From assembly GCA_014730165.1 (NCBI GenBank), contig WJIS01000109.1, positions 1 through 47,149 of the forward strand: a stretch of DNA of 47,149 nt. Direction: 5' to 3'. Made by a program: the position numbers and the translations under genes. Each line of letters begins with the position of its first letter. Within the stretch, counting starts at the first letter, position 1. Positions 1 through 8,247 of the stretch are shown here, piece after piece. Below the pieces are notes generated by a model. That model did not search any database. It saw only the letters and a list, made by a program, of their open reading frames with translations, and was not told the DNA's origin. Source of the DNA: Promethearchaeota archaeon (lineage in GTDB: Archaea > Asgardarchaeota > Lokiarchaeia > Sigyniarchaeales > SOKP01).

Positions 1-1
1 G

Positions 2-460
2 TTTGAAGTTAATGGATTTACCAATGATGTATCAAAAAGCAACGTTGCTTATTTAAAAGTTCATTTGGATCATATAAAATATAATGATAATTATGAATCT
101 GGTGGAGCAGAGATGTTTATAAAAACTTGGGCAGGAGATGGAAATCATCCAAAATATTATGATAGAGATGATTTAGGTACAATTAGTGGAGTGGATGATG
201 ATGAAACGGTATATTGGAATGTTGAAATGTTTAAAGGATATATTAAGAAAGATGCTCCCCTAAAGATCCGATGCGAGGCGTGGGAAGATGATAGTTGGTC
301 TAGCGATGATTATTATCCTGCTTTTAATTGGTGGTCCGAAGATTGGTCCGGTTATATCGATGGAGGTAAGTGGGGATGGTTCCCATGGGATGCTAACGAT
401 TGTGAATATCAAATATGGTTCACACTTCAAAGTCCCGAATACGCCTTCAGTCTAAGTTAA
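2..460 (+). CDS. C-terminal part of an acidic, Trp-rich hypothetical protein (5' end outside window)
   Basis: The frame is open from the first complete codon of the window to a TAA at 458-460, so the start lies upstream. About 152 residues are visible. They are rich in Asp, Trp and Tyr, with acidic clusters such as GVDDDETVYW and EDDSWSSDDYYPAFNWW, and look like an all-beta, possibly calcium-binding module of C2 or jelly-roll type. No catalytic motif or membrane segment is visible. I do not recognise the family. The next feature is a pseudogene on the other strand. Confidence 0.6.
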   Translation, partial: FEVNGFTNDVSKSNVAYLKVHLDHIKYNDNYESGGAEMFIKTWAGDGNHPKYYDRDDLGTISGVDDDETVYWNVEMFKGYIKKDAPLKIRCEAWEDDSWSSDDYYPAFNWWSEDWSGYIDGGKWGWFPWDANDCEYQIWFTLQSPEYAFSLS

Positions 461-558
461 AAAATTTTAAAAAAATTATCCTTTTTTTATAATTCATTAG
501 AATATTAAAGAAATGGAAGTCACACTTTTCTCATAGGGTTTTTATATGTATATAAAAG

Positions 559-766
559 CTAATTTAAATACTCAGAAACGATCTTATCCAATTCTTTCTT
601 TTTCTCATTATCCAATTCATCGGTATTTGGTTTTTGTTCTAATTCACTTATGAGATCATTTGCACGTTGTTTTATATCTTTTGATGGTAGTTTGTTTAGC
701 TTCTGTCAATATATCTTGAATATGGGCAGTATCTAATAATTTAATTTTTGGTCTTATAATTGTCAT
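559..766 (-). pseudogene. Remnant of a trimethylamine methyltransferase (MttB) family gene
   Basis: Reading leftwards from ATG 766-764, the frame gives MTIIRPKIKLLDTAHIQDIL, which matches the usual N-terminus of the MttB/COG5598 family (RPK.KLLD..HI..I). A second frame, overlapping it near 660-710 and ending at TAG 561-559, gives DLISELEQKPNTDELDNEKK followed by KELDKIVSEYLN, like the family's extreme C-terminus (ELD.IV). About 400 internal residues are missing. I infer an internal deletion that left only both ends. The family match comes from remembered consensus sequences, not from an alignment. MttB uses methylamines or betaines to methylate a corrinoid protein. A complete corrinoid locus lies at 18-23 kb. 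Confidence 0.6.
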
Positions 767-1037
767 AGCTATCAAGTATTAATATTGTTCATAAATATAA
801 AGCTATGATCGTATTTTAATTCAGAGCTTCTTGATGAAATAAGATTGGTTTTACATCTATTTTTTCCATTTTATTGAGAAATAAACACCATATTTCACAT
901 TTTAGATATGAGTTTATGATTAAACGGTTATGAATTCATAAAAATAAAATTAATATAACAGAGAATTAATACAAATATAAAAATGAAGAATAGTATTCCT
1001 ATCCATTGCTTTAATAACGATTAAATTATTCCAACAT

Positions 1038-1844
1038 ATGAGATCAATTATACTTCCATTTAGACAACAAAATGAGGAAACTCCTTTATCTAAAATCCAT
1101 CCTTTAGCTCGAATAATCATTCCGTTTATTTTGGTTATTCCCACACTGCTTATTAGCGATTATTTTTTGATTATCACCATACTTCTCTTAACACTTCTGA
1201 CTAACCTATTTTTTAGGTTAAAAACCATCAAAGTCTTATCCACTACTAAAGCGATTCTACCTTTTATTATTATAATTACAATCTTTATTCCTCTTTACTA
1301 TGGAAATACAATATATCTACAAGTATTTATTGGAATTCAAATAACAATTTATCAAGAAGGATTAGCCTTTGCGATATTGTTATTTCTAAGAATATTTACT
1401 GCAATTTTTGTATTTTTATCTTATTTCTCTGCACTTTCTTACTCTGAATTTATCGAAGCGATAACTAAAGCTCACTTACCTTCTATGTTTGTAGGAAGTA
1501 TTGTCATACTTCTACATTATATTCCTATATTAGCAACTTCAAATCGAAAAATTCTCGAAGCTCAAGAATTAAGAGGAAAAAAAGTAACATCCTATTGGTT
1601 AAAATTAAAAGCTCATGCGTTTATCATGGGTAAGAGCATAGTATCTAATATGGAAAGAAGTGAAAAATTATATGAGAGTTTAAAAATGCGAGGTTTTTCG
1701 GGGAAAATTACGTTCGCTCCCCGCGGGATTAAAAAAATGGATTTGGTGATATTATTCTTCTTCCTATCGCTTGAAATTATATTTGTTATTATTATAGATT
1801 TAGAAACAATATATCTGGGGGTTATTCAATTCTGTATTCCATAG
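1038..1844 (+). CDS. ecfT: Energy-coupling factor transporter transmembrane protein (EcfT/CbiQ family)
   Basis: This 268-residue membrane protein is the T component of an ECF-type vitamin or metal importer; it couples the ATPases to a substrate-binding S protein. Several hydrophobic helices lie between residues 25 and 165, with a last one near 235-258. The two cytoplasmic coupling motifs are visible: EAQELRG (about residues 173-179) and SLKMRGFSG (about 213-221), equivalent to the family's Ala-Arg-Gly motifs. It starts at ATG 1038. The ATPase gene follows and overlaps its last codons. No S component is visible, so the substrate (cobalt, nickel, biotin or another vitamin) cannot be named. Confidence 0.88.
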   Translation: MRSIILPFRQQNEETPLSKIHPLARIIIPFILVIPTLLISDYFLIITILLLTLLTNLFFRLKTIKVLSTTKAILPFIIIITIFIPLYYGNTIYLQVFIGIQITIYQEGLAFAILLFLRIFTAIFVFLSYFSALSYSEFIEAITKAHLPSMFVGSIVILLHYIPILATSNRKILEAQELRGKKVTSYWLKLKAHAFIMGKSIVSNMERSEKLYESLKMRGFSGKITFAPRGIKKMDLVILFFFLSLEIIFVIIIDLETIYLGVIQFCIP

Positions 1845-2596
1845 AAATTCAAAATCTTAATTTTAGCTATAATTCAAAGTTTAATATTGAAGATCTTTCT
1901 CTAAAAATCAAGAAAAACGAAATTTTTGCTTTAATAGGAAATAATGGGTCGGGAAAAACAACATTATTGAGATTAATTGTTGGATTACTAAAACCCAATT
2001 CAGGAGATATACAGATATTTGGTGAAAAATTAACGAGAAAAAAAGAACAACTCTGGCAGCTACGACAAAAAATTGGCTTCTTATTTCAAAATCCAGATGA
2101 TCAGTTATTCGCTCCTACTATTGAGGAGGATGTTGGTTTTGGGGCGAGAAATATGAAGCTTCCAGAATCAAAGGTGAATCAGAGGGTTGAATGGGCTCTC
2201 AAAGCAGTAAACCTCTATGATTTCCGTAATGAATCACCATTCAACTTATCATGGGGTCAGAAAAAAAGAGCATGTTTAGCAGGACTTCTTGTATTACAAC
2301 CTAAATTACTCATTTTGGATGAACCCTTTGCAAATCTAGATTTTCGGTCGATACTAGACCATTTAAAAATATTAGAAAGTTTAAGAAAACAAAATAAGAT
2401 GACTATTTTGTTTACTACACATAACATGTTCTTCGTTGAACATTGGGCCGATAAAATGCTTGTTTTATCAAATGGAAATAAAGTGTTTGAAGGGACACCA
2501 GTCGAAGGCTTAAATTTACCTGAAATCAAAGAACTTATCGGTTCATATGATCAAATTGAGGAATTTATCAAAAAATCTAGAAAATCTGAAGTTTAA
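1829..2596 (+). CDS. ecfA: ECF transporter ATP-binding protein (EcfA/CbiO family), probable non-standard start
   Basis: This ABC ATPase powers the ECF importer. Motifs in order: Walker A GNNGSGKTTLL, Q-loop FQNPDDQLFAPTIEEDVGFG, signature LSWGQKKR, Walker B LLILDEPFANLD, and H-loop TTHN. The VGFG stretch after the Q-loop is typical of CbiO/EcfA. The coding frame extends upstream of Walker A through YSIEIQNLNFSYNSKFNIED, so the gene begins near 1829. No ATG, GTG or TTG exists in frame before Walker A; the first candidates are ATT 1829 or CTG 1832, just after a GGGGG at 1817-1821. It overlaps ecfT, which suggests translational coupling. A start-region sequence error is the alternative. Confidence 0.85.
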   Translation: MLYSIEIQNLNFSYNSKFNIEDLSLKIKKNEIFALIGNNGSGKTTLLRLIVGLLKPNSGDIQIFGEKLTRKKEQLWQLRQKIGFLFQNPDDQLFAPTIEEDVGFGARNMKLPESKVNQRVEWALKAVNLYDFRNESPFNLSWGQKKRACLAGLLVLQPKLLILDEPFANLDFRSILDHLKILESLRKQNKMTILFTTHNMFFVEHWADKMLVLSNGNKVFEGTPVEGLNLPEIKELIGSYDQIEEFIKKSRKSEV

Positions 2597-2690
2597 ATTT
2601 CGATATTATAACGCTTTCTTTTTCCCCTTAATTAAGTATAAATTGAATTACACTATTCTATAGTAAAAGTAAGAAATGTAGTATCAAAAA

Positions 2691-3146
2691 ATGTATTTGA
2701 TCTTAACGTACTTTCATAAAATTAGGGGACCTATGATATATTTAGCTTATCCAGAAGATGTTCCCTCATCAATAAGTACAAAAACCTTAAGATTTTTCGA
2801 TTTAGATATTGAAGAGCAGTTTTTTGAAATAGTACTAATAAATAAGAATCAAAAAATAGTCAATCTTTATTTTGAAATTCCAAGTAAATGGGCGCGTGGA
2901 AAGTGTGAAATGGTCATGCTATCACTCTCTATGAAAAAACATTATAAAAGTGAACTAGTATACGACTTTTTAAGAGACACTGTTCATAAAATAGTTAATA
3001 CGGAAGACATTTTTAAATGCTTTTATAAAGAGGATGATTTTCGTGAAGATGATATCGAAATAGATATGTACTATGAAATACTTAAAAAAATCCTTAGAAA
3101 TGGATTGAATGAGTTGATCCAGGATCTCAGTGATACTGATTCTTAG
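2691..3146 (+). CDS. Small conserved archaeal protein, possibly longin-like fold
   Basis: A 151-residue soluble protein begins YLILTYFHKIRGPMIYLAYP. This opening (a beta strand, then Gly-Pro and another strand) resembles N-termini of longin- or roadblock-like small proteins that are frequent in Asgard genomes. The middle holds WARGKCEMVMLSLSM, and the C-terminal 60 residues are helical and acidic. No catalytic motif is visible. A TATA-like stretch lies about 55 nt upstream of ATG 2691. The fold assignment is inference. No partner gene is close; the next gene is convergent. Confidence 0.6.
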   Translation: MYLILTYFHKIRGPMIYLAYPEDVPSSISTKTLRFFDLDIEEQFFEIVLINKNQKIVNLYFEIPSKWARGKCEMVMLSLSMKKHYKSELVYDFLRDTVHKIVNTEDIFKCFYKEDDFREDDIEIDMYYEILKKILRNGLNELIQDLSDTDS

Positions 3147-3202
3147 GATTAATAGATATATTGAGAAGCGATGAGTTTTTGATATATAAGAGGCTATACT
3201 TT

Positions 3203-4042
3203 TTAAAACCGAGATATGATATATTTAAAATTCTCATCTTTAATTATCCAAGAACGCAGAAATCTGTCCTTTTGCTTTTGATCCCATAACTTTTCTATAT
3301 TTTTAATTCCCTTATATTCCTCCTCAAGAAGATCTTTTCCAACTGGAAATCTTCCATGAGCAGGATAAACCTCCTTTGCATCCCCCTTATTCAATAGATC
3401 TATCAACTTAGATAAACTCTCTAATACCGTGCCAAATCTTTTCTTATGTGGAAGAAACAGGGATCCATAATGAGCTAAATCACCCGGAAATAAATCTCCT
3501 CTGCTTGTTAGAAGCGAGATTGAGCCAGGAGAATGACCGGGAGTATGAATTACTTTAATTTCAAAATCTCCTAAGTCGAATGTATGTTCCTCATCTATAG
3601 GTATGACTGAGTTAGGAGGTTCAATTATGTAATTCTTACTTTCATAGTTTTTAGCTATTTCTTCTGGAGAATCTTTTAGATTTGAGACATTCACAGGATT
3701 TGAAATGAATGATGCTTCGATTTTATGGATAAACACTTTATCAAATTCCGAGTTACATCCGATATGGTCAAAATGACCGTGGGTATTAACTACAATTAAT
3801 TCTTGTTTATCGATTATAGATTCAATTACAGGTTTTAGCGGTTCAACTCCAGACCCAGTATCAATTAGCAACGCCTTTTCAGATCCTATAAGCAGAAAAA
3901 TATTTGTATAATGCGTGTAATAACGAGGATCAACTTTTTCTAAGTTTTCGCGTATACAATATAAATAATCCTTTACTTTCTTTACTTCAAACCAATTCTT
4001 ATATTCTGGCATTTGTAGGCTATTAAATAATACTTCAAACAA
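3203..4042 (-). CDS. Metallo-beta-lactamase fold metal-dependent hydrolase
   Basis: A 279-residue protein with the HxHxDH dinuclear metal motif NTHGHFDHIG (His88, His90, Asp92, His93). Further metal ligands are in HTPGHSPGS and GDLAHYGS, and YPAHGRFPVG supplies the late histidine. The order matches glyoxalase II-like MBL hydrolases. The N-terminal strands carry the usual LLIDTGSG. There is no signal peptide, so it is probably cytosolic. Substrate is unknown; thioester, lactone or phosphodiester hydrolysis are possible. The 5' side (4043-4416) holds a structured-RNA candidate about 210 nt upstream of the start, which on this strand could be part of its leader. Confidence 0.85.
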   Translation of the reverse strand: MFEVLFNSLQMPEYKNWFEVKKVKDYLYCIRENLEKVDPRYYTHYTNIFLLIGSEKALLIDTGSGVEPLKPVIESIIDKQELIVVNTHGHFDHIGCNSEFDKVFIHKIEASFISNPVNVSNLKDSPEEIAKNYESKNYIIEPPNSVIPIDEEHTFDLGDFEIKVIHTPGHSPGSISLLTSRGDLFPGDLAHYGSLFLPHKKRFGTVLESLSKLIDLLNKGDAKEVYPAHGRFPVGKDLLEEEYKGIKNIEKLWDQKQKDRFLRSWIIKDENFKYIISRF

Positions 4043-4249
4043 ATTTTTTACTATTAATTATAACCTATTTATTACTATGAAAAATTCTTTATATTAGAAT
4101 TCTTTTCATTATATAGGGAAAACAATGACGGAAAAATAGCGTTACGAGGGCATACGGATAAAGAATTTTCTTATAGATGAAAATATGTGCAAAACGACGC
4201 TTACATCCAGAGTTTAATAATCTTTATTATTATAACTGCAATACTAAAT

Positions 4250-4341
4250 GGGCTCTTTACCAAGCTACGGTTAACTCCACTGCGATGAGGTGTGAGTCAG
4301 TCACCCAGATTGCAGACATGATTATGTCCCTGTAAAAGCCT
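4250..4341. ncRNA. Candidate structured RNA (GC-rich island with closed multi-helix fold)
   Basis: In a gap without open frames, a GC-richer block folds compactly. The outer stem pairs 4251-4260 with 4332-4340 (GGCTCTTTAC with GTAAAAGCC, one bulged C). A 7-bp stem pairs 4280-4286 with 4309-4315 (CTGCGAT with ATTGCAG) and is capped by a GTGA/TCAC hairpin. A short hairpin pairs 4316-4319 with 4324-4327. The fold holds on either strand. No T-arm consensus is present, so it is not an ordinary tRNA. On the minus strand it lies upstream of the MBL hydrolase gene and could be a leader element; otherwise it is a free-standing RNA. Confidence 0.45.
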
Positions 4342-4416
4342 AACACGAGAGAACTTTTTTGATTTAATGGTATTTACCTTAAAATGAGAAAAAAGAGTTA
4401 GTGCTTTAGGCGACAT

Positions 4417-5079
4417 CTACTCTATAATTAAATCAATAAACCAAAACCTATCATCACGAAGAACTACTTCTCCTCGGTTAACCCTTATGGGTTTTGAGAA
4501 AAATGGTGCATCATAAACGAATGTATGGAATTCTCCATTCTCTCCGCATGGGTCTATATTATCTGGTAATTCTTCAAGCAAAGCTTCATCAAAATCTCTT
4601 CCAACAAACTTTTTATCTAAGAAATGGCTGTCAACACAAGTTAATATTGCCTTAAACCCAGAATTTATGAACTCTCTCGCAAGTTTAGTAGTATTTATAC
4701 CCCATAACGGAAAAATTGCATTCATATCTACTTTTTCTAGATTAATTTCCCTGTAGTTCCGAATATCTTCGAGATATAAATCTCCAAAAATAATGGAATG
4801 AATCCCATTTTTCTTATAGTCTGTCATTTTATTTCTCATCTTATTATCGTATTCCTCATTGGTACAACTTTCAGAAATAAGGATGAGGTCTAAGTTAATG
4901 TCCATCATTTTAGCTTGCTTTTCAAGAAGCTCTTTTCTTATACCATGCATACTTACTCTATTATATTTTTTCGTGAGGTTGGTTAGTAGAGAAACTATTT
5001 GCATTTCTGGCTTCTCCTTGATTCTATACAAAGCAAATGCAGAATCTTTTCCTCCGCTCCAAGATAATACTGATCTCAT
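4417..5079 (-). CDS. dph6: Diphthine--ammonia ligase (Dph6-type ATP pyrophosphatase)
   Basis: This 220-residue enzyme is expected to amidate diphthine on elongation factor 2, the last step of diphthamide synthesis. The N-terminal PP-loop is SWSGGKDSAFALYR (residues 6-19). The family's C-terminal hallmark, CGENGEFHTFVYDAPFF, is present near residues 177-194. Length equals the single-domain archaeal form, without the fused deaminase-like domains of eukaryotic Dph6. The start is ATG 5079. It stands alone between a structured-RNA candidate and a roadblock gene. A related alpha-type ATP pyrophosphatase of unknown specificity is the alternative. Confidence 0.82.
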   Translation of the reverse strand: MRSVLSWSGGKDSAFALYRIKEKPEMQIVSLLTNLTKKYNRVSMHGIRKELLEKQAKMMDINLDLILISESCTNEEYDNKMRNKMTDYKKNGIHSIIFGDLYLEDIRNYREINLEKVDMNAIFPLWGINTTKLAREFINSGFKAILTCVDSHFLDKKFVGRDFDEALLEELPDNIDPCGENGEFHTFVYDAPFFSKPIRVNRGEVVLRDDRFWFIDLIIE

Positions 5080-5187
5080 AGCAGAATAATGATATTAAAA
5101 TTAAGTAAGCATGATGTTCAGTTTATAGATATTTGGAATACAAAATAAGATTATTCCTTTTTGATAAAAAAATTATTATTAAAATCA

Positions 5188-5655
5188 TTAAAGTAAGCTT
5201 ATAGTGTCAGAATTAAATAATTCCTTTAACTCCTTATTAATAACGTCTTGATCGCTTTCCAGATACCTGTTAAGTATTTTTTCTAATTTAGGAGCCCATT
5301 TCTTCATAATAGCTCTTATAAAACCTATTTGGACATTCTTTTCCGAAGCTAAACAGAGTACACCTTTTCCAATCTTCATTGAAAAAATCATTCCACTATG
5401 ATATTCTGTTATTTGTAGTCCTATACCACCATATCCCAGAATTTGACCTTGTTCTTCCCCTGCCATAAATACTGCTCCGCCAATAGCACCAATCTTTTCA
5501 ACAGATATATTATTATTGGAAAACTGAAACTTAGATTGACTCATAATAGTAATTCCTGTTTCATCAATTACAATCGCATGTTTTAATCCAGCAGTACTAT
5601 TAATTATCGATATTAATATCTTTTTTAGCATGCGTTCATCCTTAGCGTAGCTCAT
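5188..5655 (-). CDS. Roadblock/LC7 domain protein
   Basis: About 155 residues if read from the ATG at 5655-5653; the frame also has an ATG four codons upstream at 5667. The first 110 residues show the roadblock/LC7 pattern: an N-terminal helix, AIVIDETGITIMSQSKF as the first strand pair, then EKIGAIGGAVFMAGEEQGQI and later strands GMIFSMKIGKGVLCLAS. A helical C-terminal extension of about 45 residues follows. Roadblock proteins dimerise and regulate small Ras-like GTPases such as MglB/MglA; Asgard archaea have many. A second roadblock-type gene lies next upstream on the same strand, 200 bp away. No GTPase is in the window. Confidence 0.78.
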   Translation of the reverse strand: MSYAKDERMLKKILISIINSTAGLKHAIVIDETGITIMSQSKFQFSNNNISVEKIGAIGGAVFMAGEEQGQILGYGGIGLQITEYHSGMIFSMKIGKGVLCLASEKNVQIGFIRAIMKKWAPKLEKILNRYLESDQDVINKELKELFNSDTISLL

Positions 5656-5857
5656 ATTTAACAGCAACTCTACTTATTCATTCTAATTAAAGAATTTTTC
5701 TTGCTATTTATATTATTTTTTTAAATTATATAAACCCAAATCTTATAGGGATAAATCTGAACCCCTAAGACTCTAGTTAAGATCTAGAAAAAATTCTCTA
5801 TATAAATAATTAAGTTATTTGAACTATTTTTCTAATACCCGATACGAAATAAAAAAC

Positions 5858-6208
5858 TCAGAAGAGAATTTGTCTTCTGATAATATTTTTTAGTTTCTTG
5901 AATCCGTTTACGTATTGATTGGGTTTATGAAGTATTAACAATAATTTTATTGTCCCATTTTGATTTAAACTTCTTTTCACTTTTACATACTGAGACGAAG
6001 GAATAAAATTTCTTTCATCTGCAATTGCTTCTAAAGCAAGGTCTTGTTCTCTGTAAGGAAAGTTATGAGTAATTTTTGAAGCTAATGGAAATCCATTTTT
6101 ATCTGCTACTACTCCCGCAGCGAAATTTGGAAAGTTTTGAATAACTTTATTCAAAAAATATGATACTTGACTGTGACTGATTAATCTATCTCTCAATTTT
6201 ATACCCAT
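5858..6208 (-). CDS. Roadblock/profilin-like small protein
   Basis: I choose the ATG at 6208 (MGIKLRDRLISHSQVSYFLN), giving 116 residues. The 37 residues upstream in the same frame are hydrophobic and low in complexity and look like chance translation of AT-rich DNA. The core FLNKVIQNFPNFAAGVVADKNG followed by FPLAS resembles the helix-plus-strand opening of roadblock domains. The late strand IKLLLILHKP also fits. Function is probably regulation or scaffolding of small GTPases. The alternative longer start at 6319 would add one membrane helix. Confidence 0.6.
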   Translation of the reverse strand: MGIKLRDRLISHSQVSYFLNKVIQNFPNFAAGVVADKNGFPLASKITHNFPYREQDLALEAIADERNFIPSSQYVKVKRSLNQNGTIKLLLILHKPNQYVNGFKKLKNIIRRQILF

Positions 6209-6699
6209 CAAAAAATATAATTCTGATAGGTAAATGGAACAAGTAATTGATATTAAAACAAAATAACATAGAGATATTACAAAAATTTTTGTTTCGCTTA
6301 GGAACTGATAAATCATCAATAAATTACCCAGTATATTTTTTAGAGCTTAAAGATTTAAAGATATTAATCTAATTTCTACTTCTATTATTTTTATAATAAT
6401 TCATTTAAAATCTCTTTTAAAAGAATTGGCTTATCAGTTGTCGAAAAATGGTGCTATGATTTACGGTTGATAAGAATGATCAATTTAAATAGATGTATTT
6501 TTTCATAGGTATAAGTTATGATAATGATAAACAAAGGATTACCTGAAAGTGTGAGAATTAATTACAACGTTCTTAAGCGCTTTAATAACGCAATTTTTGG
6601 GATCCATATAAGAAATTTTAAAAATATATATGAGTAGGAGTTTATCGGAAGGTATCACATTTTGGCATAAGAATCATGAAAACTATGGAGGGAGCAAAA
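6209..6699. other. Intergenic stretch, no confident gene
   Basis: AT-rich sequence between the roadblock-type gene and a small ORF. A 39-codon plus-strand frame at 6518-6637 has no clear ribosome binding site and no recognisable family. I see no repeat or RNA fold here. Confidence 0.4.
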
Positions 6700-6816
6700 A
6701 TGAATAAAGAAGATTTTAAAAACTTCAAAGTGCTAAATCTTAAAGTTAGAAAGTTGAGTGAATTAATAAACAAGCTGGAAAAGTTAATGGAGAATTCAGG
6801 AGAAACGAGAAATTGA
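6700..6816 (+). CDS. Small 38-residue hypothetical protein with strong ribosome binding site
   Basis: The frame encodes MNKEDFKNFKVLNLKVRKLS then ELINKLEKLMENSGETRN. A GGAGGG at 6688-6693 lies 6 nt before ATG 6700, the best Shine-Dalgarno site in this neighbourhood. Two in-frame ATGs upstream (6676, 6685) are less well placed. The peptide is charged, amphipathic and probably one helix. It lies about 120 bp upstream of the vapB antitoxin gene on the same strand, so it may share its transcript. No family recognised. Confidence 0.45.
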   Translation: MNKEDFKNFKVLNLKVRKLSELINKLEKLMENSGETRN

Positions 6817-6934
6817 AAAGAAATAAATAATCCGATTTGGAATGGGAAAAAAATAACATCTCCCAAAAAATTATTACTATGGAGTTCTATTTTATTAATG
6901 TAAAAGAATCTTTGAAAAAGGTGGAAAAATTACG

Positions 6935-7195
6935 GTGAAAACTGAAATCAGGAAAGTTGATTCCCAAGGTAGAATCGTGTTGTCCTATAAATGGAGAGAG
7001 AAAGAGCTAAAAGATAATAATGAAGTGATAATATTAGAGGAAAAGGGGGTTCTTAAAATAATTCCCAAGAAAAAAATTGATTTAACTAAATTTTTCGACA
7101 CAATTGAGTTGGATGAGGACTTACTAGAAAAACTTGAAAATTGGTCGGAATTTGAGAATTATCTCTTTAAAAAACAATATCATGATAGATCATGA
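6935..7195 (+). CDS. vapB: AbrB/VapB-type antitoxin
   Basis: An 86-residue protein starting at GTG 6935. The first 50 residues are a swapped-hairpin AbrB DNA-binding domain: KVDSQGRIVLSYKWREKELK then NNEVIILEEKGVLKIIPKK. The acidic C-terminal tail (DTIELDEDLLEKLENWSEFE) is the usual toxin-binding part. Its TGA overlaps the ATG of the PIN-domain toxin gene (ATGA at 7192-7195), the classic VapBC arrangement. It would bind the operon promoter and neutralise the toxin. The toxin frame is broken, so the pair may be inactive. Confidence 0.8.
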   Translation: MKTEIRKVDSQGRIVLSYKWREKELKDNNEVIILEEKGVLKIIPKKKIDLTKFFDTIELDEDLLEKLENWSEFENYLFKKQYHDRS

Positions 7196-7634
7196 AGTAT
7201 TTAGACGCAAATGTTTTCATTTATGCTTATTTTAAACCAAAAAAGGAGATACAGCTATCCAATAAGCTTAAATGGTGCAAGGATAAAGCATAAAAAATCT
7301 TCAAGATATTAATGATGAACATGGTAATTTTTGTATTTCGCTCATCCAATTATCAGAAGTGGTAAATCTTTTAAAATCTGTAATGTCTTGGGAAAATTTA
7401 CACGAATTCATTATGGGATTAATCTCCAATAAATCAATTACCATTGTAGAAATATCAAAATTAAAGTATATCACTGCTGTTGACAAAATGATTAAATATA
7501 ATATGGATGCGAATGATCTCTCTGCATACTTATTGATGAAGGAGAAAGGTATCAAAGAGATCTATACTTTCGATCGCCATTTCGAAAATTTACCTGAAAT
7601 CGTTTGCTTACCAGAAATACCAAAAGAATTCTAA
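7192..7634 (+). pseudogene. vapC: VapC-type PIN-domain toxin with frameshift
   Basis: The first frame (7192-7293) gives MKYLDANVFIYAYF, the PIN start with its first catalytic Asp, then ends at TAA 7291-7293 beside an A-run. From about 7293 the next frame continues the same domain: DINDEHGNFCISLIQLSEVV with the conserved Glu, YNMDANDLSAYLLM, and TFDRHFENLPEI with the last Asp, ending at TAA 7634. Together they make a normal VapC of about 145 residues. One base lost in the A-run near 7290-7297 would explain it. PIN toxins are Mg-dependent RNases. Either a real inactivating frameshift or a sequencing error. Confidence 0.75.
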
Positions 7635-8247
7635 ATTGCTATATTTATCTTAGATAATATTGATTTTATATCCTCAATTTCTCTAGAGATGTTTAAAGAG
7701 TACCCGATATTGTTCCTCGGAGTGGAAGAGCTCTCTGAGGATGATGTGAATGATATTAATAAAGACTTCAATACAAAAGTTCAAATTATTATTTAAGTCT
7801 TAATAGCCAAATACAAAATGAAAAATTCTCGCAATAGAATGGTCTGAATCTCCCAAAAATGCTCTAAAGAATATTTTAGAATATGTCTTACAATATTCAA
7901 AGTTGTATTCTGAATTTTTATTAAATAGTTTTCTTGAGAATAGTGAATAAATGAATGAATTTCTACAAATGGGTCAAAAAGTTCCTGAATTAGGTTTTCC
8001 AAACGATCGGGAATTAATTCTTCAGAACTATCATATTATCTATTCCTTTTCTAATTTATTAAAATAATCCCAAACTTGTAATAATAAATTTAATACATTA
8101 TAGAAATAATATTTTAAATCTATGAGAAAATAAGCTAATATCCTAAATTCTTCCTTTATTTCAATCAATTTAAAAAACGACAAAGCTCTATTTTTTGAAT
8201 ATAGGGTTTAAAAATCAATCTCACATAGAAATTCATAAAAAAAAGAG
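7635..8247. other. 613-bp stretch without a supported gene
   Basis: A 36-codon plus frame at 7689-7799 (MFKEYPILFLGVEELSEDDV) directly follows vapC in the same frame but has no visible ribosome binding site. A minus frame at 7793-8002 beginning at TTG (LENLIQELFDPFVEIHSF) is protein-like but lacks a good start, and could be a gene fragment. The plus strand of the same place also reads as a short helical frame ending at 7952. Nothing here is convincing. Confidence 0.4.

Noticed and set aside
4250-4341. The minus strand contains TAGCTTGGTAAAGAGC, which resembles a tRNA D-arm.
   Set aside because: No acceptor pairing of 7 bp, no anticodon arm and no TTCRANNC T-loop fit around it; the multi-helix fold explains the block better.
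6518-6637. A 39-codon plus-strand frame.
   Set aside because: No ribosome binding site at a good distance, no recognisable pattern; chance frame is likely.
7793-8002. A 69-codon minus-strand frame starting at TTG.
   Set aside because: The frame is open upstream of the TTG without any better start, and the opposite strand is equally protein-like; not enough to call a gene.
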